Shown piece after piece: positions 10,206 through 20,439 of a stretch of DNA of 64,000 nt. Within the stretch, counting starts at the first letter, position 1. Every line of letters begins with the position of its first letter. The notes under the pieces were generated by a model. That model did not search any database, was not told the origin of the DNA, and saw only the letters and a program-made list of their open reading frames with translations. The translations under genes and the position numbers were made by a program. The stretch covers positions 33,901 to 97,900 of the forward strand of contig JADDOH010018668.1 of NCBI GenBank assembly GCA_016648135.1, in the 5' to 3' direction. This stretch comes from Agrypnia vestita (Eukaryota > Arthropoda > Insecta > Trichoptera > Phryganeidae).

Positions 10206-10457
10206 ATTATTAATATTATTAATAAAAATGTACTTTGTTTTCACCACTTATATATTGAAAATATCAACATGTTTCAGGGCAAATGGTAACTTTGTCAGGA
10301 TAAAATGTATACTAAGAAATTAAAAATCAAAAATCGATTTTTAATTATACTCGTACATTGTATCCTGCCAAAGAGACCTTTGGCCCTCAATCATGTTGAT
10401 ATTTTCAATATTTAAGTGGTGAAAACAAAGTACATTTTTATTAACAATATTATTATT
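10206..10457. mobile_element. PLE-derived inverted repeat element B
   Basis: Arms at 10206-10311 and 10353-10457 are inverted copies sharing tatcctg, aaag, acatgttgatattttcaata, taagtggtgaaaacaaagta and tttttattaa blocks. The centre is itself palindromic (aaaatcgatttt). The left arm (10262-10302, minus) carries a hammerhead-like motif with perfect stem I TATC/GATA and stem III ACATGT but core CTGACAA. The right arm core is CTGCCAA and GAA is lost. Both ribozymes look decayed. Confidence 0.6.
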
Positions 10458-10509
10458 AATGAAATTATTATTTGTCGATCGAGGTTATAAAGTAAAGCAT
10501 AATTTGGGT

Positions 10510-10700
10510 TAGTGTACAGGATACATCGCTGAATGAGTGCAGTCATCCATTGGTACTACCCGAAGGCAAGCTTGAGGACGAAAAGCCGCTCTAAAACATG
10601 CTGGACTGACGAAATCATCAAATTCTGCGAAAATACAGTGCAGCAAATTAAAATGGCCATAGAAAAAAGGAAGGAAGACATCGGGGATGCCTTTATCCAG
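10510..10700 (+). mobile_element. LINE RT tail remnant
   Basis: The forward frame reads VHWYYPKASLRTKSRSKTCW, TDEIIKFCEN and IEKRKEDIGDAFIQH, matching the conserved (R)SKTRWTDEI...W...GEAFIQQ ending of RTE/jockey-type polyproteins. The fragment is about 60 codons, without the RT core. 10701-11329 holds only AT-rich sequence in which I recognise nothing. Confidence 0.6.
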
Positions 10701-11387
10701 CACTAGATAGTAATATAAAACTCGGGTGTGGGTCAACTTTCCGACAACTCAACTCCCAGACAAAAAATTATTTCATTTAGGATTTGTATTCGCATATTTT
10801 TGTGAAAATATGCATTGACTTATTTTAAACTGTTTTTGAGAATATTTTTTCTATGGGGATTTTTGTAAGCTGAGGAAATTTCATTTCCTATCTTTCCGAA
10901 AAATTGTGTTGAATATTCACGTGTTTTTTATTAAACTAATTACTCTATAATTTGTTGTAAGAAAAGTATATAATCTAAACAGCAAAAATAAAACTTAATA
11001 GTACACATAATTGGAATACAATTAGAAATATCAATACTCATATAACACCTAGAAATAGGTTTGTGTGTTTTTTTGTAACTTTTGTTTATACAAAGCAGTT
11101 TAAAATCGTAAATGCATTTTAAAAAACACATACTTAGCACACTATTAGAAATATCTGTATTAAAAATAATACCTTGATGTTGTTTTATGTAGTCTGGAGT
11201 GTTGAGATTATTTTTTTACAAAAATAAGTTTAAAATCTAAAATATATTAAAAATAAAACTTTATATTAAAAACATTAATCATCAATATCATTGAAAGATT
11301 TGGTAGATACTTCGTGGTGCAACTTGTAATTTAAAATATGTTTTACTTTACTTTGTAATACACACACACAATATGAGTTGTTATATT

Positions 11388-11432
11388 ACTACTATAGTTT
11401 CGAGAGGAGCAGTCCCTCTCATCATTAGGTAT
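11388..11432 (-). ncRNA. Hammerhead-like motif, left arm of element C
   Basis: Minus strand: TATAC, CTAATGA (one base off CTGATGA), a stem II with GAGAGG and CCTCTC, GAA, palindromic ACTATAGT (stem III), an A at the cleavage position, then GTA pairing with TAC. The core substitution probably abolishes activity. Confidence 0.5.
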
Positions 11433-11449
11433 AGAGATCAACATCATCA

Positions 11450-11498
11450 TCACCTGATGAAGAGAGGGACTGCTCTTCTCGAAACTAAAGTAGGAATT
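11450..11498 (+). ncRNA. Hammerhead-like motif, right arm of element C
   Basis: An intact CTGATGA core (11454-11460) is followed by a stem II of GAGAGGGAC/GCTCTTCTC type with mismatches, GAA, then ACTAAAGT as stem III with a TAAA loop, an A at the cleavage position and GG. Stem I pairing is weak. Confidence 0.5.
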
Positions 11499-11871
11499 TA
11501 ATAACTCATATTGTGTGTGTATTACAAAGTAAAGCAAAACATATTTTAAACATTAATCTTCTTTTGAAATTTTTCGAATTTTTCTAAATTAGTGTTAAAG
11601 GTATTTCTTTTTACATACAAATTTGATTTAAAAGTACTTTTAAAAAAACACAACAATAAAACACATCAGAATATTCAAAACAATTTCAAAATATTGTTTG
11701 AAATGAATCATCTTTAAGTAACACACTAGGGAAAAATATAATTTAAAAAATATACTATCGGTTTGATGTTAGGTGTTAGGTAATAGATGAATATGTTTAC
11801 AGATGAAAAAATTATGCACGTATTTTTTTAAAGAATTCTAGAATACAACATCTTATAATTTAAATAAAAAG

Positions 11872-12030
11872 TTGGCTTGTTGGGAAATCGGGTGTCGGGC
11901 AATCAGCTGTCGGGCAATCGGCTGTCGGTCAATGGGCTGTCGGGCAGTTGGTTTGTCGGGAAATCGGCTATCGGGCAATTAGCTTTCGGGCAATTGGCTG
12001 TCGGACAATCAGCTCTCCGGCAATTTTTTC
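11872..12030. repeat. Minisatellite, about 15-bp unit
   Basis: About ten imperfect copies of a unit close to ggctgtcgggcaatc. An open frame across it (11877-12080) merely translates the repeat and has no other support. Confidence 0.85.
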
Positions 12031-12179
12031 GTACATTGGTTGTTTTAAAATACATTAAAAAAATTATTTGTAGTAGGTAAGTGAAAATGAAATTTGTTTT
12101 TGTTTATGTGCTTGAATACGCGAGTTTATAAAACTGAACGTGTATGAAGTATTATTGAGCCTTAAATGAGACAATCGTG

Positions 12180-13140
12180 TGACTGTTCGAATTGATACTA
12201 CAAAATGTGTCAAACAGGGATGCGTAATGTGACAATGGCTTTTCAACCTGTCCATGGATAATTGTATGAAATAACTGAAGGAACTGAAGTAGGAGCGAAA
12301 ATGGACGGGCTTACCATATCCTGCCTACTGTACGCAGATGATGCAGTATTAGTGGCTAAATGCGAAGCTGATCTACAATGCCTGGTATCATGGATGTCCG
12401 ATGTTTGCTTGTAGCGTGAACTTAAGGTGAATGTCAGCAAATAAAACGTGATGGTGAAGAAACGAAAAAGAGTTTTTAAGTGTGATGTAATCGTAAACAA
12501 TAATACTTAGAACAAGTGAACGATTTGTGTATTTGGGAAATATATTTAGTAGGTACAGCAATACTAGGAACCATATCAAAAGGAAAGAATGTGAGAAATG
12601 AAATAAATGGCGCTCTTAATTTAATTATGGCAAATATGAATCCCTCAAAGGAAGTCAGACTAGCGGTACATAATAGCATTCTATTGCCAGTTCTGATCTA
12701 ATTCGTTCAGTTCAGTTCTAATGCGTTCTATAGCCAAGTAAGCGATGTCTTCAATTGGTAAAATAGGAATGAAATTAGGCTGAATTCGGTAGAAATGCGG
12801 TCACTAAGGCGCTAGTGTGGTAAACCTTTGGTCCATAGAGTGAGGAGTGAACAAATTAGAAGTGAATATTATTCTGGCTGAAGCGTGGTAAATATAATGA
12901 AGAAAGGATCGCTGAGAAGGTTGGTCATGTGGAACGCATAGGCGAGGAACTTGTTAAGGAAATATATGAGGCGAGTGTTGAAGGTAGCAGGAATAGAAAG
13001 ATCGACCTGTTAAAAGCTACAACAACTGTATAGAGGAAGCGAAAGTGTAGTGTAAATAAAGAAAGAAAATATGGAGTTTTATCCTCTCCATCTTCCCGTG
13101 CAGAGAAACGGCTCGATGGTTAGATAGTTAGTTAGTGTAT
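12180..13140 (+). pseudogene. LINE reverse transcriptase fragment with YADD and 3' tail
   Basis: Frames interrupted by shifts read VKQGCVM...LFNLFMDNC, then MDGLTISCLLYADDAVLVAK (the YADD polymerase motif, from about 12300), CEADLQCLV, a KNVRNEINGALNLIMANMNP segment, VRLAVHNSILLPVLI, and an EIYEASVEGSRN tail. After the stop the 3' region has tatcctctcc...cgtgcagagaaacggc, then gatggttagatagttagttag (13105-13135), the terminal TTAG-type repeat of this family. Related 3' ends lie at 52548-52740 and 56960-57420 in the opposite orientation. The element is 5' truncated and inactive. Confidence 0.75.
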
Positions 13141-13849
13141 TTATATCCATAGAATATCCTAGTTTGGTTATATCGAATTAGAGAAAGATAAATATAAAAC
13201 TGCACAAGGTGAGTGTTGATGAGATCAGAAATTTAGTACCTACTTGGAGAAACTAGAGACCAGTAAGAAGGTCCTGTTACGTAGAAAATAATAATCGACA
13301 GAGATATAAAATGAGATGAGAGTTTCGCGTGTCATGGAGAATGTGATGTTTATCGTGATCGATTCCAAAGATTTTAAATTAAAATAAAATATAACAGTTG
13401 CGGTAATACATGATATCTCGTATTATACATAATATCTCGTATTACTCATTAAAAAAAAGTATCCTCTAAAATCAGAGTTTAATTGATAGAAACGTTAGCA
13501 AACAACTGTTCTGTAACATCAATCACACAGTCAATGGTCAAATCTCGGGTGAAGGAGAGATTCTTATTCCTAGGTTCGAAGCATTGCATTGTATGTTTAT
13601 TTTTATTAAATAAAGCAAATAAAATTAGATAAAATAATAATTATTAAAAGTGAATGAGATTTTAATATATTTTTTTAAATTACATATCCATTATGCAAAC
13701 AATCAATTTTTATCTATGACTTCTTGATTAGTATAAATTACATCTTAAATCTTGTTAATATTTATTTGTCTATTATGGTGATTAATGTAATAGTTATAAA
13801 TACATATTTAAAAAAAACTCATTGTTTGATGCCATTGTATTGAATAAAT

Positions 13850-13905
13850 ACCAACTAGTTTTGACTACCAAACGACTCCTCAGAACATCTGAAATTAAAG
13901 TCCTG
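13850..13905 (-). ncRNA. Strongly degenerate hammerhead-like motif
   Basis: Minus strand: CTGAGGA, a stem II-like GTCGTTTGGTAGTC, then AAAACTAGTTGGT, corresponding to GAAACTAGTTGGT in the better copies. Core bases are lost. The flank (catacaatggcatcaaac) is unrelated to elements A-C. 13141-13850 shows no other recognisable feature. Confidence 0.35.
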
Positions 13906-14140
13906 ATATCCACTGCTGGAAAAACTTTACATGCTCGTGTCCGAACTGTAGATATAAGAGAAACATGCAAAATAGAGGACATATCATAGATGAAATAGAT
14001 CCAGAAGGAGATTCTGGAGGGATCACGTAGCCAGAACACAGTGACAGATTCGTGCATACAGCAGCTAATGAAATCCCCTCTGGACAATGCCCACCGGGAA
14101 GAAGACCGAAACCTCGTCATCACAGGAGGCGTAGTTTTCT
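13906..14140 (+). mobile_element. LINE RT tail remnant
   Basis: The forward reading gives LHARVRTVDIRETCKIEDIS, then, after a shift, a DSDRFVHTAANEIP-like and PPGRRPKPRH-like stretch, matching the C-terminus of RTE-type polyproteins. It lies between two hammerhead-like segments and may have inserted into PLE-derived DNA. Confidence 0.5.
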
Positions 14141-14201
14141 GTCCTAAGATCGACTGACCAAAGATCGACAGATCTAATAAAAGAAAAAGAAGTGGAAGAA
14201 G

Positions 14202-14314
14202 TAGTTTCGGCTCAGAGATAAGCCTTATTAGGTTTGAATATATACTGTAAATTTATTTAAGTACCTATATATTCAACCCTAATGAAGGCTCAGCTTCGAG
14301 ACGAATCTAGTTGG
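14202..14314. mobile_element. PLE-derived inverted repeat element D
   Basis: Short inverted arms (14202-14243, 14266-14314) carry hammerhead-like sequence: on the minus strand CTAATAA, GGCTTATCTCTGAGCC, GAAACTAC; on the plus strand CTAATGA, AGGCTCAGCTTCGAGAC, GAATCTAGTTGG. Both cores are mutated. The tail ctagttggtattttatt resembles element A. Confidence 0.45.
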
Positions 14315-14577
14315 TATTTTATTTAATATTTAATTTTATTCATGTAAAAGTTAACATTTTTTGGTGCTACCTAGTTTCCTATTATTTAAACACAGTGAAA
14401 ATACGTTGGGTATTAAGCTATACTTAATCTTATTGGATTCAGTAGAAACAAGAAAAAAATTTAATGTAGGAATCTCCTAGTAATAAATAAAATCCATCCT
14501 ACCTACTATTGCAATTCATTGGTTATCAGCTTTGAACTTTCCATAACTCTGCAAGATTGATTAATATAACTAAAGAC

Positions 14578-14806
14578 CAGGGGCGTGCAGTGGAAACAAG
14601 AAGCGTGACTTTTTCCTGAGCATATATTTTGAAAAGAAACCGAAATAAGAGATATATCTACTAATATTCAAATCAAAATAATTAACATTATATTCAGATT
14701 TTAATATTTCATCATATTCTGCTAGTTAAATATTTAATTTCGTTATTTTTTCTCAAATATACGGTTACATAAAAGTCATGCTTCTTAATCCCACTGCACG
14801 CGCCTG
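14578..14806. mobile_element. hAT-like MITE (229 bp)
   Basis: The ends CAGGGGCGTGCAGTGG... and ...CCACTGCACGCGCCTG form an imperfect terminal inverted repeat that continues inward with aagcgtgactttt/aaaagtcatgctt. It is flanked by a perfect 8-bp direct repeat CTAAAGAC (14570-14577, 14807-14814), the duplication size of hAT elements. There is no coding. One end of a second copy lies at 60551-60625. Confidence 0.85.
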
Positions 14807-14814
14807 CTAAAGAC

Positions 14815-15589
14815 ACACTTAGCATCATGCTGTTTCATTTTAATTTATTTTCATGTTATAATCGCGCCGTTTCTCTCCAGAGGAAGTCGATGAGAGCTCC
14901 ACAATATTCTTTCCTATTAAACCTCTCTTGATCACTTTCACACATAAATAGTCGAATATGGCCATCTTCAAATATGTGGTAAATGTGTGTATTAAATTGT
15001 TAAACTCCACTATGTAGTAAACTTTCAATAAATTGGTCGCAGTTTACAAACTCACCCCAGATATTGAAAAAATGGATACCACCGTATAAAAAATAAACAA
15101 ACAAATTTTTATAATCTTCTAACATTAAAGGCCGCCATGAGGGTTAAATATTTGTATATTTTTATCTGGAGGGCAAAAAAAAGACATAAAAAATACACTT
15201 GACTTGAAAAAAAAACAAAAAAAATGATCTACTAACCAATTAAAGGTTCCCACAAAAATACCCAACATCGTACATTGTACTAAGGATTTCTTATTTGACT
15301 TTATTACAAATAATAATAAAAAGATAAATCTAAAAAAAATAGTAATACTGAATACTTAGAATAACACGTGTAGTTTTTGAAAAGATCTAAGAGTTGTCGC
15401 ATGGTTAAAATAAATTAAAATAACAAATAAAAATAACAAATAAAAATAACAATAGATTAAAATACTTTCAAAAACAGTTTTTTTGAAATGGTTAATTTAA
15501 ACCATTTTTTGAAATGGTTAATTTAAACCATTAAAAAAAATAGAAATAATAAAAAAAATTGTTTAAAAATTATTTTACCTATCCAAAAT
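14815..15589. other. AT-rich stretch with a small tandem palindrome
   Basis: No gene seen. At 15478-15532 two copies of a tttttgaaatggttaatttaaacca unit lie in tandem, each with a ggttaatttaaacc palindrome. Confidence 0.6.
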
Positions 15590-15705
15590 TGCTCCCCCGC
15601 ACCCCGCGCACCCTTCGGGTGGTGCCGGAGATCTCTCGGGAACTCCGTCCCTATCCTTGAGCATGACTGGATTCAGAAACGAACACCGAACTCACTGTTG
15701 AGAAT
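15590..15705. other. GC-rich islet
   Basis: A small GC-rich stretch with a strong hairpin (gcacccttcgggtggtgc, about 15609-15626). No convincing coding or splice pattern. It may be a repeat end or a regulatory segment. Confidence 0.3.
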
Positions 15706-16079
15706 CACTGGTTAATCACAAAAATTTCGGACGTCATTGATATAGTGATAACTACTATCAAACGTGTTCCATGATTTTTTTACATTGATAACGCAGCAAA
15801 ATGAAAACGTCGCAAGTGAAAATATTTTAACGATATGGTATTAAACTTTTTTAGGCGAGAAATAAAATTATTTGATTGAAATAATGTTCATATTTTAGTT
15901 AAAGATTTTTTTATATTCACCGAGAGTTTATTAACAGTCAATAAACATTTATTATAATCATTCGGATATAAAGAAATGAGAACAGAAATGATTTGTAAAA
16001 CTCGCAATTATCGCAAATTGCAATTGACATTTTTAGTGTTGTAATTTATGAATTTCGTTTAATGTAGACAAAAAAAAAA

Positions 16080-16345
16080 TAGTGGTGTGTGTCGAGGGTT
16101 GGAAACTAATTTCACAATGTCCGAACTGTCAATGGTTAGCGATCTGCGTCCGCGGCTGTGACGAACGCGTATCCCGACGCCGCCCTGCCGACTGGCGGCG
16201 CCGGCGGAGAGCGTCCCGGCGCTCCTCCCCCCCCATCATCCCCTCCAGACCCGAGGGGTGGGAACTCGAGCCGGGTGCATCCCCAAGAACGTGGCAGCCG
16301 TGATATTTGATTTTGCCAAGTCTCGCGTTGAAAATGGTCAAGTGA
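16080..16345. other. GC-rich island, possible exon or regulatory element
   Basis: Strongly GC-rich against the background. Both strands are open for about 70 codons: the minus-strand frame reads GDAPGSSSHPSGLEG...RRRRQSAGRRRDTRS, and the plus-strand frame has WRRRRRASRRSS. Neither matches a domain I know, and arginine-rich frames are expected in GC-rich DNA. On the minus strand it lies upstream of the apterous exons and could be a 5' exon or promoter region, but there is no direct evidence. Confidence 0.3.
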
Positions 16346-16417
16346 ACGCGATGCGTAGAAAAAGGAAAAGAAAATAAATTAAAACACGATATCCGGGAAG
16401 AAGATGAGAGTTTTCGT

Positions 16418-16486
16418 CAAGTAGTCTGTTACTCCGAGAGTTAAGACTCTCGCCTAGCGATCCGACGGCCGGTGGTTCGAGAAGAA
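16418..16486 (+). mobile_element. tRNA-derived SINE head fragment
   Basis: Contains gtagtctgtta...gagttaagactctcgcctagcgatccg and ggtggttcgag, the A-box and B-box of a tRNA-derived promoter. The layout matches SINE copies at 19766-19932 and 40687-40884. It lacks the acceptor-stem pairing of a functional tRNA. Confidence 0.6.
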
Positions 16487-16921
16487 GAATCGTTAAGCTG
16501 AAAATTGTAAGAATATGACGTAGATACTTATACAAGAATATTATTATACAAGAAATCCAAAGAGTAGAACAGCAAAAAAATTACAGAATTGACAATACAG
16601 TAAAGATAGTACAGTTTAAAATGGCGGCGTGAAGTATATAAGATAATACACAATTTAGAAAAAGGAGATGTGAAGTATATACAAAGTTAAACAAATAGGT
16701 ATAATAATTTGTTTATGATTGCATTATGAATCAGGACGGCAGGGTGTGGAGTTTTTAGTAGCGAATCTTTATATTGTGCCGAGCTGAAATTAAAAATATC
16801 ACAGATATGCGCATGGTGTTACCTAGCTTATGCGTCTGGGTACAAGAGGGTTAAAATGCGAGCTGGTTCTAGTGTTGTCACAATAAGATTAATTAAAAAA
16901 ATTAACTTAAAAGTATTAATA

Positions 16922-17055
16922 AAGTAGCCGGCAAACATCTTGAAATTTTACGGCCTAGTGGGGGGAAATTTGCGCATGTCCCGTTCCACCAAAGAGACCC
17001 AAATTTTGTCTTCTGCGCATTCCCCCACTACGCCAAAAAAGTTTGCCGGCAACTG
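16922..17055. mobile_element. MITE, GCCGGCAAAC family, copy 1
   Basis: The left end agtagccggcaaacatcttg is inverted at the right end (gtttgccggcaactg, with TA after it). Inner arms share gtagtgggggaa/ttcccccactac. The second copy at 24988-25115 matches throughout (gagacccaaattttgtcttc is shared). TA flanks suggest a Tc1/mariner-like MITE, although AGTATTAA also occurs on both sides at a short distance. Confidence 0.7.
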
Positions 17056-17068
17056 TACCAGTATTAAG

Positions 17069-17112
17069 TATACCCTGATGAAGGAACTTTGTTTCCGAAA
17101 CCGGTTGGCTTT
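17069..17112 (+). ncRNA. Hammerhead ribozyme (PLE type)
   Basis: TACC, intact CTGATGA (17075-17081), stem II GGAAC-ttt-GTTTCC, GAA, palindromic ACCGGT as stem III, a T at the cleavage position, then GG. All core bases are conserved. Stem I shows only two clear pairs. It lies immediately right of a MITE, and the downstream sequence (ccaaaaataaagtaatgatg) resembles the aataaagtggtg tails of other copies. Confidence 0.65.
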
Positions 17113-17204
17113 ACCAAAAATAAAGTAATGATGAACTATGTCAATTTGTTTAATTATATTCATAATGAATAATGACAAAGTATATAATAGCAAAATACAG
17201 CAGT

Positions 17205-17265
17205 AAAATATATGAGTAATTTAGTACTATTATTGCTTCCAGGGGAGGAGTCTCTCTCATCGCTA
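17205..17265 (-). ncRNA. Degenerate hammerhead-like relic
   Basis: The minus strand aligns with the left arm of element C: gcgatgagagagactcctcccctggaagc followed by aatagtactaaattactcata, against ctaatgatgagagggactgc...cgaaac and tatagtagtaa...aactcata. The GAAAC and core bases are mutated. Confidence 0.35.
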
Positions 17266-17552
17266 ATTATATATATCGGCCATTAACGGAAACAAGTCAA
17301 GGATTGGAGAAGTGTAGTGCCTAATTAATTACTTAATTATGGTGTGCAGTATTAAATAATTATATTTTTAATTAAAATGTTGCACCGTGAAGTAACGTTC
17401 GCATCTCTATTATTTCCATTAATAATTCATAATTTAGGGGTTTTGTACTCAAGTGCATGCTAGTCTTGACAAGGTTAACACGCATGTGATAAATATTGGT
17501 GAAAAGTTAACAGTACTATGGTTGTGGTATACAGTGTTGTGAAGTATATAGT

Positions 17553-17600
17553 GTTGGCCCTGATGAAGTGACGGGTACGTCTCAAAACCGGTAGACCTAA
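17553..17600 (+). ncRNA. Degenerate hammerhead-like motif
   Basis: CTGATGA (17560-17566) is intact. Stem II is TGACG-ggta-CGTCT. The following GAA is AAA. Stem III is ACCGGT with an A at the cleavage position. The G12 change would be expected to inactivate it. Confidence 0.5.
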
Positions 17601-18282
17601 AATCTGGTAGCGGTTTATACTCATTTAACTAACACTGTTATAATATCTAACCACAAAGTTAATGCTTTAAATATTAATAATATACCTATATTCTTATTAA
17701 TTATATAAATATTTAACTATTAAATATGTTTATTGCTGCTTTTCTCTCAAATAGTGGACATTGTTGCTTTTGCTATTTACATTTTACATACTTGGATATT
17801 GCTATCTTTGTATGTAGTTTCAGTCTAAAATCGACGTCAACATATGTATGAAGCGGCCATTTTGTCACGTGACACATCCTTGGGAGTTGATTGGTTGCAG
17901 TGGACATTACTGCCTATGCTTTCCATATTACGACACGAGAATATTGCTGTTTTTGCTTTTAATATAAAATATATTTTAAAATCTCGAATTCTGTACATTC
18001 TAAATCAGTAGTTCCCGGTAACGGCATTCAAAACATTTTAGAAATTTTTTGAATACCGCTGCCTTTGCTCTTACACCCCTCAATTAATTTTCGTCCCCCC
18101 ATATAAAAAATATTTAAGGCAAGTCGATCATATCGACAAAAAAATTATTTTAGAATATTTTGAGTCTGTCCAAATTTTTCAAGAACATTACTGGATTTTA
18201 TTCCAGGGGGACATGATTAATCAAGACATATTATGGATGCTAATATATATTGCTTTAAAAATTCCCATAAAAAATATAAATA

Positions 18283-18540
18283 CGTCATTTGTGACATCTG
18301 TGTTTGATTAGGGGAATGAAAAAGCTTTGGTCGCCGGTGGTGCTAGTGATTATTACAAAACACATGTGAAACGGGTTGTAAAACTAACTTACAAAAAAAA
18401 ATGATAAATGTGGTATTCTATCATGGGTGGAAAAGGTGAACGTTACATTAAGTGATCACTTAAACCAGCCGTACGATGGTTCGTAAGCCCTGTGAACACA
18501 CAAAAAATATAATTTCGTCTCTGTGAGGTATCTATAATAT
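18283..18540 (+). repeat. Dispersed direct repeat Y, copy 1
   Basis: Matches 19146-19450 in the same orientation: gacatctgtg, aggggaatgaaaaagctt, tggtattctatcatgggtgg, aacgttacatt, aagtgatcactta, agccctgtgaacacac and gtctctgtgag...atctataatat. Spacing between copies is about 870 bp. Origin unknown; no terminal inverted repeats seen. Confidence 0.7.
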
Positions 18541-18686
18541 ATCTTGAATTTATTTTATATTTTCTTCTTATATTTATATAATTAATTCGTACGTTTTGTG
18601 AAAGCGGGCCATGAATAAAGTTTATATGTAAAAATTAAGATCTGAATACATATTGTGAAAAAATACATTTATTTTTTACCTTTAAT

Positions 18687-18884
18687 ATGGATCAATATCG
18701 CAGTGGAGAAAAAACGCATATATATTACAGACTAATGAAAAATAAATTGAGAAATGTTACCCTACAGCTTGCCCTTATACAAAGGCAGCAGACGGAACGC
18801 AGCAAAGGTGAGTCGCTTTTCCTCGGCAGGAGAACTCCTGGCTGCTGGAGGGAAGTGTTGGCCCGTAGAAACCTGGAGTGGTAG
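18687..18884 (+). other. Short open frame of unknown status
   Basis: A 65-codon frame starting MDQYRSGEKTHIYYRLMKNK lies between the two copies of repeat Y. It has no recognised domain, no splice or regulatory context and ordinary composition. Most likely chance or part of an unclassified repeat. Confidence 0.15.
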
Positions 18885-19145
18885 ATACTGCATATAAATC
18901 ATCGTTCTTTTAATACCCTTTCACGATGCGTTGGAACAGTGTGCGTCGAGCGAACTACAGAAAACAACCGAGGGTTGTTTTGTATCGTTCAACTGACGTT
19001 GTTTTTCGTCACAACCACATTAAAACTCGTTTTTGTAAAATCTTTTAACATACATGTTCAGTCCCTTTACACACATGAAAAATCTCATTACACATATAAA
19101 GGATATTACTAAAAATTCTAAAAAATCAAAAAAAAATCAAAAAAT

Positions 19146-19450
19146 TGATTTCTCATTAGCGACATCTGTGATCATTTAAGGGGAATGAAAAAAGCTTTTG
19201 ATGCCGGCTGCGCTGAGGATTGTTGCAACACACATACGAAGCTTGCCGTATAAATTAAATATATAGAACTTCCAAAAAAATTAGTAGACATGGTATTCTA
19301 TCATGGGTGGAAATGGTAAACGTTACATTGTGTAAAGTGATCACTTAAGTCAGCCGTAAATAAGGTCTTAAGCCCTATGAACACACAGAGGCTTCCATAC
19401 CTACTTTCCCATAAAAATATAATTTGGTCTCTGTGAGACATCTATAATAT
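19146..19450 (+). repeat. Dispersed direct repeat Y, copy 2
   Basis: Second copy of the repeat at 18283-18540, with an extra aagtaaag-type insertion and the same end (tctgtgagacatctataatat). Confidence 0.7.
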
Positions 19451-19765
19451 GTTGATTGGTTAAGTCCCTTATGTATACGTTGAACAGCATCCAAAACTTA
19501 TTTATATTTTAAAGAAGATTTATTGGATTCTCGCTTAGTCAGCAAGTACTGAGGACGGAGAAAGATGAAAGTGCCTCGTCGGCGGTTTTCTATCTTCCTT
19601 GGATGAAAATGAAAACGTTTTTCCAAATATTGGGGGTGCACAGACCGTATTTTACTTATCATTTTATTTTTACCGTATTCAGTATACATCCATTGCTATA
19701 TTGCCAGCTCCACGCTCCACTTTAATACATGAGTGTTGGTACCAGGACTCCATTCATTGAAACAA

Positions 19766-19932
19766 TTTTTTTTTAAATAGAGACGCGAACATGAGATGCG
19801 TGTCGCATCAATATTCTAACTATTCTCTGGATAGGACTAACTTGCTGGTGTCCTGGAATGGGGCTCGAACCACCGACCACCAGATCACTAGGCGAGCGTT
19901 ATTACCAATACACCAACAAGCTACTCATATTA
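19766..19932 (-). mobile_element. tRNA-derived SINE
   Basis: Minus strand: gagtagcttgttggtgtattggt (A box), a variable region with ctcgcctagtgatc, then ggtggttcgagcccc (B box), a body with ccagcaagttagtcc, a ttcgcgtctct segment and an A-rich tail. The body and tail match 40687-40884, and ccagcaa(g/a)ttagtcc recurs at 34439-34530, showing one SINE family with different head sequences. Confidence 0.8.
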
Positions 19933-20439
19933 CTATTGATGGGATAGTTTATCTATTACTTCGCAGGTTGTGATGCTATGTAGTATCATATTAATACTTT
20001 GTCTTTCATGACTGATTCTTACTTAAATCCGTATCCAGTGAAAGTGCAGTCTATATATCCATTATCCACAATCTATATCTGAGTATATAATGGATCAACA
20101 AATGTTTTTTTTGTCTTAATCATCTGTCCCACTAATATATCTTATTTATCTTTTCCTTTTGATGTTCCATTTTTTCCATTTGCGAATCTTTTGTCAAAGT
20201 ATTTGGTCTGTAGGTACCATTTTATTACGCCCGTTCTTGTTTGGACGTCTTTGTACTGATTGGTTTCCAAAACTGATTTAGGCTGACTGAAATATCCGTA
20301 TCCATAACTAAAAGATTGACGGCAGATCGATGCGTTTGAGATATGGTGCTGGAGACATATGTTGCCTTTACCGAGAATAGTGTCTCCATATTACAAGAAT
20401 TTAAAATTAAGGCGATTTCTCAACCACTTGTCTGAATCG

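Larger units (their letters stand above)
11330..11550. mobile_element. PLE-derived inverted repeat element C
   Basis: Arms of about 100 bp (11330-11429, 11453-11550) are inverted copies containing aaaatatgtttt, actttgtaatacacacaca, aatatgagtt and cgaga(g/a)gagcagtccctctc. The centre is only about 23 bp, so the whole unit can fold into one long hairpin. Each arm carries a hammerhead-like motif. Confidence 0.7.

Noticed and set aside
11877..12080. Open frame with LSGNRLS-type repeats
   Set aside because: Translation of a 15-bp minisatellite; 15 is a multiple of three, so the frame stays open without selection.
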